Assembly: GCA_963581435.1 (NCBI GenBank)
Contig: CAUZOL010000002.1
Coordinates: 1 to 64,000, forward strand
Source: JABISG01 sp963581435
GTDB lineage: Bacteria; Planctomycetota; Planctomycetia; Planctomycetales; Planctomycetaceae
Direction of reading: 5' to 3'
Length of the DNA: 64,000 nt
The notes beneath the pieces were generated by a model. That model was not told where the DNA came from, searched no databases, and was given only the letters and a program-made list of their open reading frames with translations. Within the stretch, counting starts at the first letter, position 1. The number at the start of each line of letters is the position of its first letter. The position numbers and the translations under genes were made by a program. Below, one piece after another: positions 25,667 through 33,031 of this stretch.

Positions 25667-28600
25667 TTTGCGTCAACTCCCTGCTTCAACCCACTCAAAA
25701 ACGCTGTCAGGTCGGCCACCTGTTGTTTCGTCATGTCCCGCAGCAACAGGTCGGGCATCAGCGATTTTTGTTGAGGCACCAACACTTCCACATCGGTTGG
25801 CTTGAGTTTGATCAACTTATCTTCAGCCGTTTTCAGCACGACTTCGGATTCTGTCTTCTTGATCAACAAGCCCGTGTGGACTTTGCCGGCTGTTGTTTCC
25901 GCGACGTAGAGCAGGTACTTCTTCTCGATTTTCTTCGACGGATTGAGAATCGTTTCCAGTAGCTCGGCCGGTTTGTATTTCTTTCCGATCTGGCTGAGGT
26001 CGGGTCCAACCTCTTTGCCCTTGCCCTGAATCTTGTGGCAGTTTTTGCACTGCACACCGGCCGTATCGAAGAAGACGCGACGCCCTTCCTCGGCGTTCCC
26101 TTTCAATGCGAGAATTTCTTCGGGCTGAACGACGTTGCCGAGCCGTTGGGTCCGATCATCTTCCGGCAGGAATCGTTCGAACAGATCGCGAATCTGCCCG
26201 TCGGCCTGTTTGCCCGCACGGGCAAGCACAAGTTCGCGATGCTCGCCTAGAATCTTTCCTTCGCTGACTCGCCACGCCATTTGGCTCGCCAACGAGGTTG
26301 AAGCCAAGAGGCGGTCGATCAACTCACCGCGTTCGCTGTCATTCAGATTGTCGGCACTAAGTTTTTTCAGGTTGGTTGCGATGAGACCTTCGTCGCTTTC
26401 GACTGTCTCGGGTTGATCAGACGCCGGAATGCCGGCAATCCAATCGTGTATCAGTTTCAATCCCGCCTGATCGGTCACATTCGAACCGAGTCGTGGCATA
26501 CGCCCGGGGCCGAGTTTCGCCATGCGATAAAAGGCAACCGAGCGGTAGGGGTCGCCGGCGGCGAGCAGTTTGGCCTGCGTCATTTGAAACGTGCCGTGTG
26601 CCGGCCGCACATCAAGGGCGCCGGTCTCTTTCAAGTCGAGAGTGGCCAGCAGTTGGAACTTGGCATTGCCTCCGCCCCACTTGCGATGGCAATGCGAGCA
26701 GTTGGCGTGCAGATAGGAACGTGCCCGTAGATCGAGTTGTTGGTTCTCATCGTGATAATCGACCAGTCGCGGCAGTTCTTCGGCCGGCTTCGATAACGGT
26801 TCGGTGAACAAGCCCAGGTCATCGAAGTGTTCCAGTTGGTTGGCGGTTTCGCCGTCGTGTTTGAAGTCGCGGTTCAGTTGGTGCGTTGTCACGCCCAGCA
26901 CATACTTGGCGGCCATGTTGTGACAAACGGTGCATTCGGTGCGGCTGGGGAAATGCCAGGTTTGTTTTCGTGTTCCTTCATCTGCCTCAGCATCCTGAAT
27001 CTCAAAAGTGTGGTCGCGGCCACGTGAATCTTCCAGCAGGACGGCATCGGTTTGTTCGTCGTTCCAGATGTAGGTGTATCCCTGCCAATATTGGTCGCCC
27101 ACTTGTTCGCTGCCGGCGGTGCGCTCGTGATGCAGGATGCGCGTTTCGATTCGTCGGCTGCTTGTCGGATCGCCTGCTGTCATTTCAAGCGAAAGCGTTT
27201 CGACGAGAACGGTGCCGTCTGGAAACTTCCAGCCGGGTGGCGCACCGGGTGCAGGTTGCGGATACGTCAAGGTCTCGAATTCAATTTGTGAATCGCCGGG
27301 CAATGCGACGAACCGTTCCTTGTCGGCACCGTCGGCCCATTCCGGGGCAATCACTTCGTACGGAATCAGTCCGTCGGCCGGTTTGTGGTCCTCGACCGAT
27401 GCAAACAATCCGGTCTGGCTTAGCTTGCGTGGGAAGTCGGTCGATGCCTGGGCCGTGTTCGGTGACAGCCGGTTAATGCGGCCGCTGATATGATCGACCA
27501 GGTACAACTCGCCCTCATGATCTTCGCCAAAGCCGACCAGCCGCAAACTGGAATCGACCAGTTCCCGATGTTCGGTCACTTTCTTCGTGTCGGCATCGTA
27601 ACGCAGCATCCAGATGCGGCCGGTGTCGTAGTCGCCGTAGATGTACGCACCCTGCAATTGCTCCAGACGTTTACCGTGATACACAAATCCGCCGGTAATC
27701 GAACGAAAATTAGCGTGATCGTGTTCGACGATGGGTGGCAGAATGGCTGACGGCCCGCGCGACCGTTCGGGGCGGAAGGGATGGCTTGATTCAGTCACAC
27801 TCCAACCGTAATTGCCGCCGCGTTCGATGCGGAAGACCATCTCCCACAAATCCTGCCCGACGTTGCCGGTCCACAAATCGCCGGTCTGAGTATCGAACGT
27901 GAACTTCCACGGCTGGCGAAGACCGTACGCCCAGATTTCCGGCCGCGCCTTTTCAATCTCCACGAAAGGATTGTCGCTCGGAATTCCATAGGTCTTGTTT
28001 TCGTCGTTGGGGTTATCGACATCGATTCGCAAAATGGCTCCAGACAGACTTGTAATGTCCTGCCCGTTCAGCCCTTCATCGTTGATGCCGCTGGAATCAC
28101 CCGTGCCGATGTAAAGAAAACCGTCCGGCCCGAACTTCAGGCAGCCACCGTTATGCCCACCCGACGGCCAGCGCAGCACGAGTTGTTCGCTCTCGGGGTC
28201 GGCCTTGAACGCATCCTTGTCCGTCATTGTGAATCGCGAGACATGCGTGCCGAACGGAGATTCCTGTTTTGGGTTGTCGATGTACGTGACGTAGAAGTAA
28301 CCGTTCTCGCCGAATTTGGGATGGAAGGCGACGCCGTAGATCACCTTGTCTTTACCCAAGTCAAGCAGCACGTCGGCGTGTTTGACATTGGGATCGTTTG
28401 GAAACGACAGCACTTTGCCGTAACGCTCGGCAACAAAAAGTCGATCGGTTCCCGGCGCGCTGGTCATCGCCAACGGCTCGTTGAAGGTGAGATTCGCAAA
28501 AGCCAGTTCGACGCGAAACGGAGCCGGCGGATCGGGTGACCCTTTGACCTTCGATGTCGTCCATAGTTCACGCGGTTGGGACTCTGCGTGTTTGACAGCG

Positions 28601-28686
28601 TCCGCTTGATTTCCGGAAAGCAAGATCGTCGCAGCAATTAAGATTCCGCAGGCTGCAACCAAAACCAGCGTGGATGACGCGCGCAT
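25663..28686 (-). CDS. PQQ-dependent sugar dehydrogenase-like protein with fused cytochrome c domains
   Basis: A 1007-aa exported protein. A signal peptide (about residues 5-30) is followed by a six-bladed glucose/sorbosone dehydrogenase-like propeller (about 55-410; LFVAERYGKVL, GGHNGGCLKFGPDGFLYIGTGD, NYGWSVTE). The middle region holds two heme motifs, CTVCH (C585) and CSHCH (C663). The C-terminal domain has a third, CKNCH (C880), followed by GKEVGPDLSQIGKKY, and resembles the planctomycete heme-binding domain. The inferred role is oxidation of sugars or alcohols in the periplasm with electrons passed through its own hemes. The ATG at 28686 has a GAGGGG ribosome-binding site 7 nt upstream, which decides the start against the longer frame to 28740. 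It overlaps the sulfatase start by 4 nt. Confidence 0.9.
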   Translation of the reverse strand: MRASSTLVLVAACGILIAATILLSGNQADAVKHAESQPRELWTTSKVKGSPDPPAPFRVELAFANLTFNEPLAMTSAPGTDRLFVAERYGKVLSFPNDPNVKHADVLLDLGKDKVIYGVAFHPKFGENGYFYVTYIDNPKQESPFGTHVSRFTMTDKDAFKADPESEQLVLRWPSGGHNGGCLKFGPDGFLYIGTGDSSGINDEGLNGQDITSLSGAILRIDVDNPNDENKTYGIPSDNPFVEIEKARPEIWAYGLRQPWKFTFDTQTGDLWTGNVGQDLWEMVFRIERGGNYGWSVTESSHPFRPERSRGPSAILPPIVEHDHANFRSITGGFVYHGKRLEQLQGAYIYGDYDTGRIWMLRYDADTKKVTEHRELVDSSLRLVGFGEDHEGELYLVDHISGRINRLSPNTAQASTDFPRKLSQTGLFASVEDHKPADGLIPYEVIAPEWADGADKERFVALPGDSQIEFETLTYPQPAPGAPPGWKFPDGTVLVETLSLEMTAGDPTSSRRIETRILHHERTAGSEQVGDQYWQGYTYIWNDEQTDAVLLEDSRGRDHTFEIQDAEADEGTRKQTWHFPSRTECTVCHNMAAKYVLGVTTHQLNRDFKHDGETANQLEHFDDLGLFTEPLSKPAEELPRLVDYHDENQQLDLRARSYLHANCSHCHRKWGGGNAKFQLLATLDLKETGALDVRPAHGTFQMTQAKLLAAGDPYRSVAFYRMAKLGPGRMPRLGSNVTDQAGLKLIHDWIAGIPASDQPETVESDEGLIATNLKKLSADNLNDSERGELIDRLLASTSLASQMAWRVSEGKILGEHRELVLARAGKQADGQIRDLFERFLPEDDRTQRLGNVVQPEEILALKGNAEEGRRVFFDTAGVQCKNCHKIQGKGKEVGPDLSQIGKKYKPAELLETILNPSKKIEKKYLLYVAETTAGKVHTGLLIKKTESEVVLKTAEDKLIKLKPTDVEVLVPQQKSLMPDLLLRDMTKQQVADLTAFLSGLKQGVDAK

Positions 28687-28850
28687 CACTTTTCCCCTCG
28701 GGAGATGTTTGTCTTGTCTGAATGTGGTGAACTGAGACAACTTTCGAGATCCGCCGACGGGCGATCCTCCGTTTTACGGTATCGCCGGACCGAGTGGGAT
28801 GCTACTCAAAAGCCGTCCATTAATCCCAGACCGGCCGTAGCCGCAGGTTT

Positions 28851-28948
28851 GTAGTGACCGGATTGATCCGGTCCCGATCGCGCGGTTGGCATGAATCGGG
28901 CAACACAATATCTGCTGCGCGCTCGATCCGCATGAATGCGGTCACTAT
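28851..28948. repeat. Paired inverted REP-like element with GTAG foot
   Basis: The left unit begins GTAGTGACCG and contains the perfect hairpin CCGGATTGATCCGG (28858-28871). The right unit contains CCGCATGAATGCGG (28929-28942) and ends GGTCACTAT. The outer 9 bp (28852-28860 and 28939-28947) are perfectly inverted. The two hairpins have different arm sequences but the same AT-G/A centre, which suggests compensatory drift or separate origins. Confidence 0.7.
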
Positions 28949-28963
28949 GAACTCGAATGCGAT

Positions 28964-29224
28964 TCAGAAGTCTTCGTGCAAACCGAACCGGCGATAGCGG
29001 ATGTTGCGGGGGTCCAGGGTGTGTCCCCAACTCACCTCGTCGGTGGAGACGCCGAATGCCTCGGCGATCTTGGCGCGTTCAGCGGGGCTGGGCGTCCAGC
29101 GTCCCAAGGCGATCGCCTCAACGCGCGCATCTTCCAGGTTCGTCAGCTCGGCAATATCTTCCACGGTCTTGCCGGTCTCTTCAAACAGCACATCGACGGT
29201 TTTCACGGTTGTCTCAACACTCAT
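28964..29224 (-). CDS. Small helix-turn-helix protein
   Basis: An 86-aa protein starting MSVETTVKTVDVLFEETGKT. Residues 20-60 contain a helix-turn-helix-like pattern (VEDIAELTNLEDARVEAIALGRW, then SPAERAKIAEAFGVSTDEV), like short XRE-family proteins. The C-terminus ends in a conserved-looking tail, WGHTLDPRNIRYRRFG, that could be a partner or DNA-contact segment. Its target is unknown. The frame is open to 29530, but that region is a common repeat (29247-29364), and the start MSVETT at 29224 gives a compact domain. It stands alone between repeats. Confidence 0.72.
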   Translation of the reverse strand: MSVETTVKTVDVLFEETGKTVEDIAELTNLEDARVEAIALGRWTPSPAERAKIAEAFGVSTDEVSWGHTLDPRNIRYRRFGLHEDF

Positions 29225-29246
29225 AAACGATACAAAGGATTGGAAA

Positions 29247-29364
29247 CTCCCTCTCCCTCTGGGAGAGGGATGGGGTGAGGGCTGTTTTTCCGTGCGTCGG
29301 CCGCCCTCACCCTGCTTCAATCGCCTTCGGCTCTGAAGCTGTCCCTCTCCCAGACGGAGAGGGG
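29247..29364. repeat. CCCTCTCCC/GGGAGAGGG inverted repeat element
   Basis: The left part has CCCTCTGGGAGAGGG followed by ATGGGGTGAGGGC; the right part has GCCCTCACCC and then CCCTCTCCCAGACGGAGAGG. Both ends therefore consist of small hairpins, and the inner segments are also inverted. Very similar sequences occur in the intergenic regions of many unrelated bacteria. Confidence 0.8.
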
Positions 29365-29490
29365 TTTTAAAATTGCCGAGCGCACGCAATTCAGACACAC
29401 AGGATAACGAACATTGTCGCCATCGGCACGCCAGTCTGGCAACGTGGTATTGCGCACATCGGTGTGAGGTGAAGCTCAAGTCCATTTGGG

Positions 29491-29508
29491 CGACCCGCTT
29501 GCGGGGCG
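29491..29508. repeat. Short palindrome related to TTAGCC class
   Basis: An 8-bp stem with one mismatch around a TT loop, followed by TGTG. The centre CCCGCTTGCGGG is close to the hairpins at 4466 and 24122. Confidence 0.5.
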
Positions 29509-29563
29509 TGTGCGCAGCCACGGCGGGCACGCAAGACAGCTAAATGCGACGGTAGACACGCGG

Positions 29564-31891
29564 TTAATTCGCTAATCGTCTCTCGACACGGGTCGAAGAT
29601 GTCGAGAGCCGGCTCGCATCGATGCCCGGAGGTTCGGGAGATCGCCGGGGCATGTCGAACGAATCGATGACGGCATCGCCGGGTGCCATGCTGACCGGCC
29701 CGACGAAAGTGAACGGGCCAGTTGTGATTCCCTCGAGTTCCACAATATTGCGATCACGCAACGGGACATTCTTTCCTGCCGACGTTGTTTGCGACGCGAT
29801 GGCCAAACCGGGCCGTGCCAGTGATTCTGTACCCGTCACTTCGATTCGAGTCGTCGCTGAATCAATCGGTGTGTCGCCCACAAACTGCAGCAGGGCGGTG
29901 CTGCCTTCGGCCAGATCGAACACGCAATCGTCTGCCTGCATCGCAATGAAACCGCTTACGCCTTTGTTGGCGGGTGATCTCCATTCCAGCAGACACTCGG
30001 GCTGGCGGAGCGTCAATTGTTTCAATCGCAACGAAAGCAGTGTTCCCGCCGGCACATTGTCGGACAGCACGAACATCGCGCCGCCACCGATTTTCACACT
30101 GTTAATGCACTCGACAGCGGTTGGCACGTCGGAAAGTATCAGTGCCGCCGTCCGGCCGAGAAAAACGGAATCTCGCACGACGATCTGATATTCTTCGCCC
30201 TGTCGCGACTCAAACTGCTTCCATGCAATCGCAACCGGACCGGATCGAGTCGGTTCGTCACCGTCGGTGGGCGACGTCAAATCGTGCGTCTCGAAACTGC
30301 ACCCGGTAATTGTTAGCTGCCGAGAGCGGACAAGCAGCAACGCCGACGGTGCAGCGTCGCCATTTTGCTCCGTCGGCTTCCGAACGAAATGCACGTTTTC
30401 CAACGTCAGTTTCCCGGCCTCGATGCGGCAGGGAGTCTGGCCCACGGCAATCGACGGCTTCAAGCCGGCTTTCCCGCGAATGACAATTGCTGCATCGGAT
30501 TTGATCGCGCGCCATGCATAGGGTTTGTTGGAATCGAGCAGCACGAGGCCGTCCGCATCGGGCTGCGGCAGTTGTTGGAATGTCGATGACCGATCATTGC
30601 CATCTGCAATTCGCTCCGACGGGGAACCGTCGGTTTGCTTGTTCCCGTCGAACCAGTTGGCGGCTGTCTTCTGCACGAAACCGGCGATTCGCCCGGGTAT
30701 GCTTAACGGATCGCTGCGGACACCGCGATCCAGCAGGGACAGCGACACGCCGGCAACGATGAGCAACGCCAATAGTACCGGCCAGCGTCGCGCACCGCCG
30801 GACGATTCGGCGACAGGGTTTCTTGGTGCGGCTGTCTCAAACGCTGCGCGAAACCGACTCAGCCGTCGTCTTCCCGCGCGATTTGGTGGGCCAAGTCGTT
30901 GGCAAACTTCACTGATCGAAGCGGGCCGATCGAGAGGATTTTGCGCGGTGATCGATGCGATGAATTCCGCCAGCGCCGCGGGAGTGTCCGGCGCCCATTC
31001 TCTCACATCGCAAATCGTCTTTGTCTGGTGGGATGCCAGTTTCGCCAATGGATCGCCGGTCGGAAACGGGGGACGGCCGGAAAGCAGTTGCCACAACAGG
31101 CAACCCAAGGCATACAAGTCGGACTGCGGAGTCGGATGGCTGCCGGTTCCGATCAATTCAGGCGCAATTCCGTCGTACCTTTCCGGGGGACGATGGGCGT
31201 GAATGGTCAATTTGGGCCTGACCGCCGTGGCAACTCCCGTATCGATGAGCACCGCCGTGCCGGCTGAAGTCAGTCGGACATTCCGCAAATTGATATCGCC
31301 ATGTACGCGTCCTTGTGTTTCCAGCATCGCCAGCGCATCGATGATTTGCCGTGCAATGGCCGTCACGTTGGATGCCGCAAATCGGCCACGGCGAACGAGT
31401 AGTTCTCCCAAATGAAGCCCCGGCACATACCGGCTGATGGCGACGAGTCGGCCATCGTGTTCGAGGCAACTCTGAGGAGCGACGAATGATGGGTGCGAAA
31501 TGCCACGCAAATCTGTGGTCAATTCCTGCAGGGCGGCCAGCTTCGACAATCGCTCTTCAATCGGTACATCGATCAGCTTCAAAATGCACTTTTCGCGGTT
31601 CGAGCCTCGGCGGGCTAGAAACGTTTCGGCCTGATCGCTGTGTCCCAAACGTTCAAGCAGAACGCAAGGACCGACTCGCAAACGATTGCGACGCCCCGAC
31701 TCCAATTCCCGCGCCTGAAAGTGCGTCAGCTTGCGGATATGCACAAGAGCATCGATCCACACCGAATCGAAGGCGGGCAGATCGTGCGCCAGGCGTCGCA
31801 CCAAGGGCCGACAACGCCTCAAATCGCTCGGCTTGCACAGGCCGAATTCGCTGAGCATCTTGATGAGTTGCTGTGATGGCGGCTCAATCAC
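29564..31891 (-). CDS. Divergent Ser/Thr protein kinase-like protein with TM helix and beta-helix-like exterior
   Basis: A 775-aa protein. Residues 70-340 form a kinase-like domain: the glycine loop is degenerate (LLERLGHSDQAETFL), the ATP-binding Lys is present (K105 in CILKLID), the catalytic loop is HGDINLRN (D199, N204), and the metal-binding motif is D217-T-G219 in place of DFG. An APE-like motif (A243PE245) and the conserved Asp in SDLYALG (D258) are present. A TM helix (about 372-390, WPVLLALLIVAGVSLSLL) separates it from an approximately 350-aa exterior made of short strands typical of a right-handed beta-helix. It may be an active kinase or a pseudokinase. No operon partner is visible. 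Confidence 0.85.
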   Translation of the reverse strand: MIEPPSQQLIKMLSEFGLCKPSDLRRCRPLVRRLAHDLPAFDSVWIDALVHIRKLTHFQARELESGRRNRLRVGPCVLLERLGHSDQAETFLARRGSNREKCILKLIDVPIEERLSKLAALQELTTDLRGISHPSFVAPQSCLEHDGRLVAISRYVPGLHLGELLVRRGRFAASNVTAIARQIIDALAMLETQGRVHGDINLRNVRLTSAGTAVLIDTGVATAVRPKLTIHAHRPPERYDGIAPELIGTGSHPTPQSDLYALGCLLWQLLSGRPPFPTGDPLAKLASHQTKTICDVREWAPDTPAALAEFIASITAQNPLDRPASISEVCQRLGPPNRAGRRRLSRFRAAFETAAPRNPVAESSGGARRWPVLLALLIVAGVSLSLLDRGVRSDPLSIPGRIAGFVQKTAANWFDGNKQTDGSPSERIADGNDRSSTFQQLPQPDADGLVLLDSNKPYAWRAIKSDAAIVIRGKAGLKPSIAVGQTPCRIEAGKLTLENVHFVRKPTEQNGDAAPSALLLVRSRQLTITGCSFETHDLTSPTDGDEPTRSGPVAIAWKQFESRQGEEYQIVVRDSVFLGRTAALILSDVPTAVECINSVKIGGGAMFVLSDNVPAGTLLSLRLKQLTLRQPECLLEWRSPANKGVSGFIAMQADDCVFDLAEGSTALLQFVGDTPIDSATTRIEVTGTESLARPGLAIASQTTSAGKNVPLRDRNIVELEGITTGPFTFVGPVSMAPGDAVIDSFDMPRRSPEPPGIDASRLSTSSTRVERRLAN

Positions 31892-32398
31892 CGGCGCGAT
31901 GTCCCCTTCTATAACTTAAGTGGCGGGGCGGAGTTATCCCACATCGCTGGCAACACGACAATATGAACTGCCCAAGACCGGCCCGAATCAGCCTCACAGC
32001 AAATTAGGAAAGCGACAACAAGCTGTTGGATTTGACACCACAAGATCGTCAATTCAGTACAATGAAATGATGGACCGCAGGTCGCGGGAGTATCTCAACG
32101 CCCTAAAGCGGTTCGTTCTTGAAGCTGAACCGGCTGATTTCGGTCAACATCGCTGGCTTGTGTGATGTATCTCTCATTACAATAAATGGTTGCAGCTTTT
32201 TTATTATCTCGAATTTGTCGAGACAACACGGTCCGTTTTGCAGTGGCTGGTGTTGAATACTTAGCTGCGGGGGTGGTCCGCGCAGAGAGTGGATGGCAGG
32301 GATGCGACACGCCTGCCACTAAATTAAATGGCGAGAATTGGAAGATGTCGGCGGTCACGCTTTGGTTCCCACCACAGGTAATAGGCAGGTAAGAGTTT
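31892..32398. other. Intergenic region upstream of the sigma factor-kinase operon
   Basis: About 500 bp between divergent genes for the beta-helix kinase and the ECF sigma factor. Short ORFs at 31920-32165 and 32186-32392 lack recognisable features. The region is more AT-rich around 32160-32220 (for example TTTTTTATTATC) and likely contains the promoters for both directions, but no boxes were assigned with confidence. Confidence 0.5.
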
Positions 32399-33031
32399 AT
32401 GGCCGATTTCAAAGCCGATTCCGTCACCACGATGGAACTGCTCAATGGGGTGTCGGCAAGTGACTCTCGCTCGTTCGAGCAGTTGTTTTTGCGACACCGG
32501 GCCTTTATTCGGCGAGTTGTCGATTTGAGGCTCGACAGGAAACTGCGAGCACGGGTTGACCCATCAGACATTGTACAGGAGACACAACTGGAAGCGTTTC
32601 GACGGCTTCCCGATTATCTCCGCCGCAAGCCGATGCCTTTTCGTCTGTGGCTGAGAAAAACGGCATGCGAACGTTTAACAATGATTCGAAGGCGTCACGT
32701 ACACGCCGTCCGCCGTTCGGTTGATTTGGAAATGCCGTTGCCGAATAAATCATCGGTGCAGCAAGGAGAGACATTGAAAGCCGGGGGGTCGACTCCCAGT
32801 CAGCAGGCGGGTCGCCGTGAATTGGCTTCGCGCGTCCAAAACGCGATTGAAGAACTTCCACCGCCCGACCGTGAAATATTGTTGTTGCGTCATTACGAAG
32901 GTTTAACACACGACGAAGCGGCACGCGTATTGAAAATAGAGTCGGCGACGGCCCGCAAACGTTATGGCCGCGCATTGTTGCGATTGCATCGCCGATTGTC
33001 CGAGCTTGGATTGACTGAGTCACAGATATGA
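32399..33031 (+). CDS. ECF-type RNA polymerase sigma factor
   Basis: A 210-aa sigma-70 family protein. Region 2 covers about residues 25-95 (FEQLFLRHRAFIRRVVDLRL, then VDPSDIVQETQLEAFRRL with the DIVQE motif). Region 4 covers about 140-200 (IEELPPPDREILLLRHYEGL, then THDEAARVLKIESATARKRYGRAL, a helix-turn-helix). The sequence fits the planctomycete ECF types that are linked to protein kinases. No anti-sigma gene is adjacent; instead its stop overlaps the start of a transmembrane kinase gene by 4 nt (ATGA), so the kinase probably controls it. Target genes may include the downstream block. Confidence 0.93.
   Translation: MADFKADSVTTMELLNGVSASDSRSFEQLFLRHRAFIRRVVDLRLDRKLRARVDPSDIVQETQLEAFRRLPDYLRRKPMPFRLWLRKTACERLTMIRRRHVHAVRRSVDLEMPLPNKSSVQQGETLKAGGSTPSQQAGRRELASRVQNAIEELPPPDREILLLRHYEGLTHDEAARVLKIESATARKRYGRALLRLHRRLSELGLTESQI

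Larger units (their letters stand above)
29225..29563. other. Repeat-filled intergenic region
   Basis: This 339-bp gap contains the CCCTCTCCC-type element (29247-29364) and a short palindrome (29491-29508). No gene is seen; the apparent extension of the HTH protein frame through this gap is composed of repeat translation. Confidence 0.6.

Noticed and set aside
29225..29530. 102-residue N-terminal extension of the small HTH protein
   Set aside because: The translation is that of a widespread intergenic repeat.
31920..32392. Two small plus-strand ORFs upstream of the sigma factor
   Set aside because: No recognisable features; likely chance frames in a promoter region.
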